A stretch of DNA of 30,675 nucleotides, from positions 1-30,675 of the forward strand of contig JAOUAY010000002.1 of the NCBI GenBank assembly GCA_029860565.1, given 5' to 3'. This document shows positions 7,892-15,016 of the stretch, piece after piece. The translations under genes and the position numbers were made by a program. The notes beneath the pieces are model-generated. The model did no database searches. It was given only the letters and a program-made list of their open reading frames with translations, and was not told where the DNA came from. This stretch comes from Candidatus Nitrosopumilus sp. GTDB lineage: Archaea > Thermoproteota > Nitrososphaeria > Nitrososphaerales > Nitrosopumilaceae. How positions within the stretch are numbered: the first letter of the stretch is position 1; each line of letters begins with the position of its first letter.

Positions 7892-8392
7892 TTATTCAAC
7901 CTCCACCGTTTTGCCTTTTTGTTTTTCTTCCTCAATTAACTTGAAGATTATTTGTAAAACTCCGTTTTTGTAAGAAGCCTTTGCAGAATTCTCATCAACT
8001 TTGTATTGGACTGGAACTTTTACATGATATTTTTTGTCACCGCGTTCGGCTGAAAGATCGACAATTTTGTTTTCAACGACGATTTTTACATCAGTCTTTT
8101 CAACTCCTGGCATCTCAGCTATGAGTTTTACTACTTTTTCTTTTTCGTCAACAATTGTGTCAACTAGTGGTTCTCGTGTATCAGCAGTTGGAAGTAGTCC
8201 TGGTTTGACATTTCCATACTCTTTTACAACAGGTTTTCCATCTGGACCAACGGTCATTGTATAACCATAATAATATGGACCAGATTCAGAACCATTTCCC
8301 TTGAATTCTTCAAAAATGTCATCTATATCAAAAAAAGAGTTTGACATTCGTTTGAAGATTCTATCAAATTCACTATCAAAGAATGTTGTCAT
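7892..8392 (-). CDS. hsp20: Small heat-shock protein, Hsp20/alpha-crystallin family
   Basis: ATP-independent holdase that binds unfolding proteins and forms large oligomers. The 166 residues contain a Phe/Ile-rich N-terminal region with two related FF-D-IF stretches (about 4-30), a Gly/Tyr-rich linker (SGPYYYGYTMTVGPDGKPVV), and an alpha-crystallin domain (about 72-155) with AEMPGVEKTDVKIVVENK and the late A-S-Y-K-N-G-V-L-Q-I-I-F signature. The end VEVE supplies a V-x-V in place of the common I-x-I tail motif. It is the first gene of the unit with cdc48, a sensible pairing of holdase and unfoldase. A TATA-like TTTATATAATG on the minus strand (about 8421-8431) suits a short leader. Confidence 0.92.
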   Translation of the reverse strand: MTTFFDSEFDRIFKRMSNSFFDIDDIFEEFKGNGSESGPYYYGYTMTVGPDGKPVVKEYGNVKPGLLPTADTREPLVDTIVDEKEKVVKLIAEMPGVEKTDVKIVVENKIVDLSAERGDKKYHVKVPVQYKVDENSAKASYKNGVLQIIFKLIEEEKQKGKTVEVE

Positions 8393-8408
8393 ATTTATCT
8401 ACTATGTG

Positions 8409-8425
8409 TAATGTATATGACATTA
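8409..8425. promoter_or_regulatory. Inverted repeat in the hsp20 promoter
   Basis: TAATGT and ACATTA flank ATATG, a perfect 6-bp inverted repeat next to the hsp20 TATA-like box. A related direct repeat TGACATwATATAA occurs at 8418-8430 and 8476-8488, the second beside the divergent gene at 8497. This is a candidate operator for a heat-shock regulator; the role is inferred. Confidence 0.4.
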
Positions 8426-8496
8426 TATAAAGATTATTGATATTTCTTTGATTTCTTACATAAGCCTATTATAATTGACATAATATAATAATCTTA

Positions 8497-9162
8497 ATGA
8501 GGACTATAAACATGTCCATACCTGAAGTTGTTAGAGAAATCATTACTAGAAATCGTTCGATTTATGATTGCATGAAAATGGATCTGATTAACTATACAGC
8601 ACTAGCAGTAAAGATTCAACCAGAAATTGAAAAAATTCTAGGAAATTCTGTTAATCTCAATACTGTAGTTGTTGCCATAAAGCGCTATGCTGATTCGTTT
8701 GAAATCAAAGAAGAAATCAAAGAAGAATCTGTTTTGAAAAATGCAAGATTGGTTTTAACTGATGGAATTATGGATGTTAAATTTTCAGTAAAAGATTCTA
8801 ATGAAATGGATCCCATGGCAATTTTAGATAAATTCTCCAAGGTAACTAACAATTATGATTTTTTCAGACTATCTGATTCATTTAGATTTTTGGCTGAGGA
8901 TATGGAGGACATTAGACAGATTTTCAGCAATGTGCCAGAAGATGATGATATGTTTAGTACTGGTCTTGCAAAGATTAGAATTTCAATCCCAAATTCTCAA
9001 AATGAATCAGATGTAGTATCCTATGTAGCTGAAGTTTTGCATGCAAATGGAGTAGAGTTAGTAAATGCATTTTTCAGTCAGGATAACATCACTATAATTC
9101 TAAATGAAAGGGATTCATCCAGGGCCTATGATATTTTGCATTCAGATATTATGAGAACCTGA
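8497..9162 (+). CDS. ACT-like domain regulatory protein, uncharacterised
   Basis: A 221-residue soluble protein of unknown function. The first 70 residues are helical with NYTALAVKIQPEIEKILG and a following LNTVVVAIKRYAD segment, a pattern I associate with archaeal proteins that precede an ACT-type domain. Two later parts show alternating strands and helices: ARLVLTDGIMDVKFSV (about 82-97) and GLAKIRISIPNSQNESDVVS through NITIILNERDSSRAYDIL (about 155-215), the second resembling a ligand-sensing ACT domain. Its ATG lies about 25 nt after TATTATAA, so it is probably leaderless. It is divergent from hsp20 and shares that promoter region. The ligand and target are unknown. Confidence 0.65.
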   Translation: MRTINMSIPEVVREIITRNRSIYDCMKMDLINYTALAVKIQPEIEKILGNSVNLNTVVVAIKRYADSFEIKEEIKEESVLKNARLVLTDGIMDVKFSVKDSNEMDPMAILDKFSKVTNNYDFFRLSDSFRFLAEDMEDIRQIFSNVPEDDDMFSTGLAKIRISIPNSQNESDVVSYVAEVLHANGVELVNAFFSQDNITIILNERDSSRAYDILHSDIMRT

Positions 9163-9216
9163 GTACGGCAGTGAATTTATTGAAAATTATTCTTATAGCA
9201 TATATTCACCCACTTT

Positions 9217-10590
9217 GTGGAAATGACACGATTGGCAAGAAATAAGAAAAAAATTGTAATTTTAGGAGGAGGATTTGCTGGAGTAGAATGTACTAAACAG
9301 TTAGAATCACAGTTTGGAGATGATCCTGAAATTGAGCTAGTAATGATAAGTGAAGACAATTTTCTATTATTTACACCAATGTTACCACAAGTAGCTTCTG
9401 GAATGATTGAAACTAGGCACATTGTTTTACCTATTAGAACAATTTGTAAAAAAACAAAATTCTATGAGGGTAGAATTAAAAATATCGATCCTTATGGAAA
9501 ACTAGTAACATTATGGGGAACCGGAGACAAAAGAAGTATCTCAATACATTATGATTTTCTTGTAGTTGGACTTGGTAGTGAAACTAACTTTTTTGGAATG
9601 TCTGATGTAGAAAAAAATGCCTATACTATGAAGACACTCAATGATGCTGTCATGTTGAGAAATAGAGTTATCGATATGCTTGAACAAGCAGAAAATGAAA
9701 CTGATCCAATTCTTCGAAAAAGTTTTTTGAATTTTGTTGTAGTAGGAGGTGGTTTTGCAGGTATTGAAACTGCAGGAGAACTAATGGATCTTCTTTTAGA
9801 TGCACGAAAATATTATCCTACAATTCATGAAAAAGATCTCAAGGTGATTGTGTTAGAAGCTTTAGGAATGATTTTGCCTGGATTTAATGAAAAACTTGCA
9901 GACTTTGCAAAAGATAAGATGGTTGAAAGAGGAATTGATATTAGACTAAAAACAGCAGTAACCAGTTTTGATGGGAATGAAGTTACTACAAAATCATTAG
10001 ATGAAAATCCAAAAGATTCGATTGATAAATCTGGAATTGATTCGATTGTTACAAAAACTTTGATTTGGACTGCAGGAGTTACCCCAGTTAATACAATTAA
10101 AAGATCAATGTTCAAGACAGAAAAGGGAAAACTCATAGTTAATGATTATCTTGAGGTTTCAGACTTTCCTGGAGTATTTGCAATTGGAGATTGTGCATTA
10201 TTTTTAAATCCTGAAACACAAAGACCATTTCCCCCAACTGCTCAAATTGCAGAAGCTCAAGCAAAAATTGCAGCAAAAAATTTAACATCATTAATTAAAA
10301 ATTCTGAAAAAGAAAAATTCATCTATCATTCTAAAGGTCAAATGGCAATTATTGGAAAAAGATCTGGAATTGCCACATTTTTGGGAATGAATATCTCTGG
10401 ATTTTGGGCATGGTTAATTTGGAGAAACGTATATCTCTCAAAAATTCCAACTTTTGATAAAAGAACGCGTGTATTTCTTGATTGGGCAATAGATTTGTTC
10501 TTTGATAGAGATATCTCAAGACTAAAATTAATGAAACGTGAAACTGAAAAAGAATACAAGCTACTTGATGAAGTAGATGATGTTTGGTAA
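9217..10590 (+). CDS. ndh: FAD-dependent NAD(P)H:quinone oxidoreductase, NDH-2-like
   Basis: Flavoprotein of the type II NADH dehydrogenase family, which passes electrons from NAD(P)H to membrane quinone without pumping protons. In 457 residues: FAD-binding GGGFAGVE at 17-24, NAD(P)-binding VVGGGFAGIETAGEL near 173-187, and the second FAD motif FAIGDC near 321-326. The C-terminal part (GFWAWLIWRNVYLSK followed by a basic region and DWAIDLFFDRD) is the usual amphipathic membrane-binding tail of NDH-2. The start is GTG 9217 or ATG 9223; TTATAG about 26 nt upstream supports a leaderless start near here. A sulfide:quinone reductase is less likely because the expected extra cysteines are absent. 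Its stop is one base from the convergent cyclophilin gene. Confidence 0.85.
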   Translation: MEMTRLARNKKKIVILGGGFAGVECTKQLESQFGDDPEIELVMISEDNFLLFTPMLPQVASGMIETRHIVLPIRTICKKTKFYEGRIKNIDPYGKLVTLWGTGDKRSISIHYDFLVVGLGSETNFFGMSDVEKNAYTMKTLNDAVMLRNRVIDMLEQAENETDPILRKSFLNFVVVGGGFAGIETAGELMDLLLDARKYYPTIHEKDLKVIVLEALGMILPGFNEKLADFAKDKMVERGIDIRLKTAVTSFDGNEVTTKSLDENPKDSIDKSGIDSIVTKTLIWTAGVTPVNTIKRSMFKTEKGKLIVNDYLEVSDFPGVFAIGDCALFLNPETQRPFPPTAQIAEAQAKIAAKNLTSLIKNSEKEKFIYHSKGQMAIIGKRSGIATFLGMNISGFWAWLIWRNVYLSKIPTFDKRTRVFLDWAIDLFFDRDISRLKLMKRETEKEYKLLDEVDDVW

Positions 10591-10591
10591 T

Positions 10592-12103
10592 TTATTTTCT
10601 AATTTTATGAATAATTATTGCCGGTGCTACAAAATACATTCCAATATTCATTAAAATTATTCCAATTCCAAAAGATAACATTTTTGCTTCAGAATTAATT
10701 TCGACGAAATTTAAAATTGATAATGTAGATAACATTGGAGTAATTGAGAATTTTACAGCTTCTTTGAAAATTGGATTTTCACGTTCCAAATCTGCAATTA
10801 GAGGTGAAAATGAATAATAAAATTGATTGAATCCACTCATAAAAGCAGTTCCAGATTTGGTTGACAAAATGGTATCATCTCGAATTTCTCTAAGTTGTTG
10901 TACTTGTGGAGCTAATTCCGATCCAAATGCGGCAGTTGCAATTAGACAACCGCCTCCTTCTTCAATTGATTCATCTACAGATGTATCTTCTGATAAGATT
11001 TCAAAAGAATCAATTGTTTCTTCAAATCTTGGAAGTTGAGAATCAAAATGGTCTAATCCATTACTGTATGCAAGATTGTAAATTTTTTCAGTGTCATAAA
11101 TCATAACTTCTTTAAATTTCACATCAAATTCTTCATCATTAGAAGAAAAAATTCCTTCTGCGTTAGTAACATATGCTTCATTTCCATTGATAGTTATTTT
11201 TTCCTGTGAAATTATTTTTAGATTTCCTGATTCTATTCCTGGTTTTAGCATTTCAGTTTTTTCAGAAATAAGATCATCTAATGTTCTTTGATTGGTTTGT
11301 TGTACTGTAAGGGAGATTACGGGGTTCATTACTCCTATTTTTGGTCCTACTGCAATTACATCAGGAGAATTTTCATCTATTTTATCTGGATTTTGTAATA
11401 GCCAGCCTTCAGGTACACTAAGTCCAATTTCATGTTCAGGACTTTCATATTTTTGATTACCAGTTGATGAGGTTATTGCAGTAGATTCTGTGCGTTCAGG
11501 TTCTTGTAATTCAAGAAGATTCGATACATCAAAACGATTAACAATTGTAGCCTTGGTAATTTTGACCTGCTCCGGATCTACAGGTCTATCTATTGGTTCT
11601 ATTTCAACTCCAGCAATTTTATCAAGTGTTCCAAAACTTTCTTCAGTTACAATTCTACCAAATACGGTATATTGTTCGTCAAGAAAATTAGAATCACCAT
11701 GTATAATGAAAAATTGAGAGCCTCCACTGTTAGGATCAGCTGATCGTGCCATTGAAACTATTCCACGATTGTGTTTGATTGTGTTAAATTCAGCATCTAT
11801 ACTTGTGCTTGGACCGCCAGTTCCCCATGTATTTGGATCACCGCTGATTGTATTTGGATCACCGCCTTGAATCATAAAACCTGGAATTATTCTATGAAAG
11901 ATTACTCCATCATAAAATCCAGATTCAGCTAATCCAATAAAATTATCAACATGATTTGGTGCATCATTTGGGAAAAAGTCAATTGTAATATTTCCAAGAT
12001 TTGTTTCCAAGACAACTAATTTATCATCATATTGAGCAAATGCATAATTTCCAAAACTAACTAAAAGTAATGAAACTGTAACAGCAAAAAATATTTTATT
12101 CAA
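10592..12103 (-). CDS. Membrane-anchored cyclophilin-type prolyl isomerase with CFI-box
   Basis: A 503-residue extracytoplasmic fusion. Signal peptide at 1-24; cyclophilin domain at about 27-190 with FHRIIPGFMIQGGD at 69-82 (catalytic Arg71, Gln79) and GGSQFFI at 127-133; a beta-rich middle domain at about 215-372 resembling PsbP-like lipoprotein domains (EIGLSVPEGWLLQNPD); then GGGCLIATAAFGSELAPQVQ (383-402) and LREIRDDTIL, the CFI-box seen at the C-terminus of archaeal surface proteins; last a membrane span at about 475-497 and KIRK. The human Trp121 and His126 positions are Phe and Tyr, common in prokaryotic cyclophilins. It should speed proline isomerisation in secreted proteins while tethered to the membrane. 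Cyclophilin and CFI-box are firm, the middle domain is tentative. Confidence 0.88.
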   Translation of the reverse strand: MNKIFFAVTVSLLLVSFGNYAFAQYDDKLVVLETNLGNITIDFFPNDAPNHVDNFIGLAESGFYDGVIFHRIIPGFMIQGGDPNTISGDPNTWGTGGPSTSIDAEFNTIKHNRGIVSMARSADPNSGGSQFFIIHGDSNFLDEQYTVFGRIVTEESFGTLDKIAGVEIEPIDRPVDPEQVKITKATIVNRFDVSNLLELQEPERTESTAITSSTGNQKYESPEHEIGLSVPEGWLLQNPDKIDENSPDVIAVGPKIGVMNPVISLTVQQTNQRTLDDLISEKTEMLKPGIESGNLKIISQEKITINGNEAYVTNAEGIFSSNDEEFDVKFKEVMIYDTEKIYNLAYSNGLDHFDSQLPRFEETIDSFEILSEDTSVDESIEEGGGCLIATAAFGSELAPQVQQLREIRDDTILSTKSGTAFMSGFNQFYYSFSPLIADLERENPIFKEAVKFSITPMLSTLSILNFVEINSEAKMLSFGIGIILMNIGMYFVAPAIIIHKIRK

Positions 12104-12175
12104 TAATTTTTCCCAAGAATAGTTACTTAAAAGCTAATTGTATTAGTTTTTAACAAAGTTCAATAAGCTAACCAT

Positions 12176-12667
12176 ATGCAACCTGATGAAAAGATTCAGG
12201 CACATTTAGTTTCAATATGGAGAGAATCTAAAAAGTTTTTTTCAATTGGTGGAAAAGAAGGTATGCTGGTGTTAACTGATAAACATTTGATGTTTATACA
12301 TAAGACAGAATCTAAAATGAATTGGTGGAAAGCAATTACTCAAAGACAAGTGATTAATTTTATTAAATCAAAAAACACAATGATTCATCATGATGGTTAC
12401 AATGAAAAAGATTTGATGAATGACTTGGAGGATGATAGAAACACTGAATTGTCATTTGATGACATATCCAGTGTTAGTTACACAGAGAAGGATTGGGGAA
12501 GTTCTCTCCAGTTAGAGTTTAACAAAAATGAAAAAGAAGAAAAATTTCAGTATTCAATTGCCCAAGATTGGGTAAAATATCCTGCAAAAGAGCCTACAAA
12601 ATACATGAAAGTAGATTGGGAACCTTTTGTGCAATATATTAAAGACAGGCAGAAATTTACGAAGTAA
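12176..12667 (+). CDS. PH-like domain hypothetical protein
   Basis: A 163-residue soluble protein. The opening (EKIQAHLVSIWRES, then GMLVLTDKHLMFIHKTE at about 33-49) looks like the first strands of bacterial/archaeal PH- or GRAM-like domains, in which a strand ends in L-T-D-x-x-L. Aromatic residues are abundant in the C-terminal half (KDWGSSLQLEF, QYSIAQDWVKYPAKEP). No catalytic motif is visible. It overlaps no gene, and cbiE starts two bases after its stop, so the two share a transcript; I see no reason to place it in cobalamin synthesis. The fold assignment is by pattern only. Confidence 0.6.
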   Translation: MQPDEKIQAHLVSIWRESKKFFSIGGKEGMLVLTDKHLMFIHKTESKMNWWKAITQRQVINFIKSKNTMIHHDGYNEKDLMNDLEDDRNTELSFDDISSVSYTEKDWGSSLQLEFNKNEKEEKFQYSIAQDWVKYPAKEPTKYMKVDWEPFVQYIKDRQKFTK

Positions 12668-12669
12668 AA

Positions 12670-13386
12670 TTGGGAAAAATTTTTGCTGTAGGTGTTGGAC
12701 CTGGTTCTCCAAAATATGTGACAGAAATTGTAAAAGAAATTGTACATAATTGTGACATTATTATTGGTTACAAATACACTCTAAAAACAATAGAGCATTT
12801 GATTGAAGGAAAAGAGATCTATGAAATTACTATGAATGATCAAGAAGATTCTTATCAAAAAATTCTTCCAAAACTTGGTGATAGGACATTAGTAATTCCA
12901 TTTACTGGTGATGTGAATTTTTCAGAATCAGAAGTTGTTGATAGATTGATAGAGATTTTTGGTAAAATAGAGATTATTCCTGGTATCAGTTCAATTCAGG
13001 TTGCTGCATCAAGGGCAAAGGTTCCTCTTGATAAATCCAAAGTAATTACAATGCATGTTACAACATCAATTGAAGATAAGAAATTAGAATTACAAAAAGC
13101 ATTGATTGATGGTTTTAGTGTGGTTTTGGTTCCAAGACCTTGGCCAAAACAACCTGACAAACATTTTATGCAATCTGAAATAGCAGTATATTTGAGAGAA
13201 CACAATTTTGACACTGCCAAAATGAAAGTTCATGTTTTTGAGGCAATCACAACAGAATATGAGACAAGTTTTGTAGGAACTGTGAAAGATTTGGAAGGAA
13301 AAGAATTTTCTGATTTATCAGTGATGGTGTTTAACCAGACCAATTTAGATTCATATATGAATTATAAATGGCAATGGAAAAATTAG
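12670..13386 (+). CDS. cbiE: Cobalt-precorrin-7 C5-methyltransferase
   Basis: SAM-dependent methyltransferase that methylates C5 of the corrin ring precursor in cobalamin (B12) synthesis. In 238 residues the family marks are GVGPGSPKYVT near residue 8, IIGYKYTLKTI near 36, the TGDVNFSES segment near 80 (usual form GD-P-x-x-S) and IIPGISSIQVAASR near 99-112, with a later VLVPRPWP. The length fits CbiE alone without the fused CbiT decarboxylase. The start is TTG at 12670, two bases after the stop of the PH-like gene, so the pair is co-transcribed. No other cobalamin gene is in the window. Its stop interlocks with that of the convergent gene (TTAG shared, 13383-13386). Confidence 0.85.
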   Translation: MGKIFAVGVGPGSPKYVTEIVKEIVHNCDIIIGYKYTLKTIEHLIEGKEIYEITMNDQEDSYQKILPKLGDRTLVIPFTGDVNFSESEVVDRLIEIFGKIEIIPGISSIQVAASRAKVPLDKSKVITMHVTTSIEDKKLELQKALIDGFSVVLVPRPWPKQPDKHFMQSEIAVYLREHNFDTAKMKVHVFEAITTEYETSFVGTVKDLEGKEFSDLSVMVFNQTNLDSYMNYKWQWKN

Positions 13387-14315
13387 TTACCTGAATTTTT
13401 TCCTTCACCTAATACTAGACTATCTGAGTCTGGGAAAACGTATGCAACAATTTTCATCCAAGGATAATTTGGATCGTATAATCTATAAAATCCTGCATCA
13501 TCTAATGCTATGTTAACTGATTCTCCTGGTGCAACAGTCTCGGTAGAAATTCTTCCATCTGGTGTAAATGGATTATGTCGATCACCGTAATTTTCTTTTC
13601 CACTGATAATTTTATGAGATACAACATCATCATTTATTATTGTAATAGTAGTTCCGGGTTCTACTGAAATTCTATCCTGTGAGAAATATCTCAATCTAAG
13701 TGAATCAGATGCACTTTGTGTTGCAACTGCTTGTTCTCTAACTGAACTTGCACCAATATAACTATCTGCAACTCCTTGTGAAGAAGAACCTCTAAGAATG
13801 TATAGTGTAAGACCATCTGATTCTTCAATCTCTGAAGACGTTAGATCGACTTTTGTTAAACTGGATAATTTTGTTGTGTAAATCACTTTGAAAGTTTCAT
13901 CTGATGTTGTAATTCTGCCTGTGAAACCATAAACTGATGCATCTTTACTTTCATCAACTAGTCTTCCAAAAAAACTGATTGAGGTATCAAATCCATTTGA
14001 ACTTTCAATTTCTCCATTAATTCTGATGTAACGACCTTCACGCAGAAATTTTCCTTCCAAATTAGAAATTACGAACTCTTCATCATCTAGTGTAATAAAA
14101 CCATCTTCTGTAAGAAAATTGATTGTACTTCCACGTTGATCTTGAGAAGATAATCCCAGATCAATTTCTGATATTCTAATAAATTCTTCAGTTACGGCAA
14201 AACCAGAACCCTCTAAAAGAAATGCTTGATTCTCAGAAATTTCAGCAAATGAATCATTGATAAAATATCCTGATGAAACAACAAGAAATGCTAGTAGTGT
14301 GATGACTGCCCTCAT
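13383..14315 (-). CDS. Secreted cupredoxin-like protein with altered copper site
   Basis: A 310-residue exported protein. Signal peptide at 1-24; a beta-rich middle region (about 30-210) of unknown fold; and a C-terminal cupredoxin-like domain (about 212-300) with SVEPGTTITIINDD, VSHKIISG (His234) and PGESVNIALDDAGFYRLY. Where plastocyanin-type proteins have C-x2-H-P-x-M for the remaining copper ligands, this one reads D-P-N-Y-P-W-M (281-287), so Cys is Asp and His is Tyr while Pro and Met stay. It may no longer bind type-1 copper. A TATA-like box at 14338-14347 is 27 nt before ATG. Fold call is likely, function unknown. Confidence 0.7.
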   Translation of the reverse strand: MRAVITLLAFLVVSSGYFINDSFAEISENQAFLLEGSGFAVTEEFIRISEIDLGLSSQDQRGSTINFLTEDGFITLDDEEFVISNLEGKFLREGRYIRINGEIESSNGFDTSISFFGRLVDESKDASVYGFTGRITTSDETFKVIYTTKLSSLTKVDLTSSEIEESDGLTLYILRGSSSQGVADSYIGASSVREQAVATQSASDSLRLRYFSQDRISVEPGTTITIINDDVVSHKIISGKENYGDRHNPFTPDGRISTETVAPGESVNIALDDAGFYRLYDPNYPWMKIVAYVFPDSDSLVLGEGKNSGN

Positions 14316-14337
14316 GATTAAATTCTTGTCTAATTTG

Positions 14338-14347
14338 GTTTATAATT
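14338..14347 (-). promoter_or_regulatory. TATA box of the cupredoxin-like gene
   Basis: The minus strand reads AAATTATAAA, centred 27 nt before ATG at 14315, the leaderless spacing. Confidence 0.45.
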
Positions 14348-14400
14348 TGCTACTAAATTATTTTAGACTGAATAAGCAAATCCAAAGATAATTCTAAAAA

Positions 14401-14961
14401 TTAGAAACCAGGCATGTCAATTAATCCCTCTTCCCGAGCTATTTCTATCATGTAAAATTCCAAATATCCTCCTGCCAAAAGAAGACCCACCATAATTCCA
14501 ATTTCAATTAATGTTGGTTTGATAAATGGAACTAGATCAATTTTTTTAATGACTGCTCTAATCAGAATAAAACTTCTAGAAATTCCAAAAGAGTACGCAA
14601 CAAGTTCCATTAATCCAAATGGAGATAAGAAAAGAATTGAAAGTGGTGGAATATCAGATAATTGAGGGGCAGTTACAACTATTGCGGCAAAAGCGAATCC
14701 GGTGGACCAAGCAGAAAATAATCCCCATGCAACTCCAAAACCTGGAATAAACATTGGTAATGCAATAGTCAAGTTATGAATAAAAATTCCAAATGCATCA
14801 ATATCTAAAACAAGTTCTTCAAATTCTGCCATGAATGTATTTGCCTCTTCTTCACTGACAGTAGACATTGAACCAATTTGATATGTAGCTGCAAAAAGTC
14901 CTAGAAATATAAAAAACAGAATTATTCTGATTTTATTCACATTGCCATAACTTGAGGACAA
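14401..14961 (-). CDS. SpoIIM/DUF95-like membrane protein
   Basis: A 186-residue integral membrane protein. It has an N-terminal span (about 10-29), a short extracytoplasmic acidic stretch, then several spans including IHNLTIALPMFIPGFGVAWGL (about 61-82) and SILFLSPFGLMELVAYSFGI (about 108-127). The H-N-L-x-x-A-L, P-G-x-G and P-x-G-L-M-E-L-x-A-Y elements match the stage II sporulation protein M family as it occurs in non-sporulating archaea, where its role is unknown. The only start I find at the N-terminus is TTG at 14961; GTG at 14940 is an alternative. It is divergent from the DNA polymerase D small-subunit gene and may share a palindromic TATA box with it. Confidence 0.75.
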   Translation of the reverse strand: MSSSYGNVNKIRIILFFIFLGLFAATYQIGSMSTVSEEEANTFMAEFEELVLDIDAFGIFIHNLTIALPMFIPGFGVAWGLFSAWSTGFAFAAIVVTAPQLSDIPPLSILFLSPFGLMELVAYSFGISRSFILIRAVIKKIDLVPFIKPTLIEIGIMVGLLLAGGYLEFYMIEIAREEGLIDMPGF

Positions 14962-14987
14962 TATTTGAGGGTTGATGTAGGCGCAGA

Positions 14988-14997
14988 TTTAATTAAA
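14988..14997. promoter_or_regulatory. Palindromic TATA-like box shared by divergent genes
   Basis: TTTAATTAAA is a perfect 10-bp palindrome. Its centre is 24-25 nt before ATG 15017 on the plus strand and 31 nt before TTG 14961 on the minus strand. It is the only good TATA-like sequence in the 40-nt gap, so both genes may use it. Confidence 0.45.
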
Positions 14998-15016
14998 CGA
15001 GATGATATTTTTTAAT

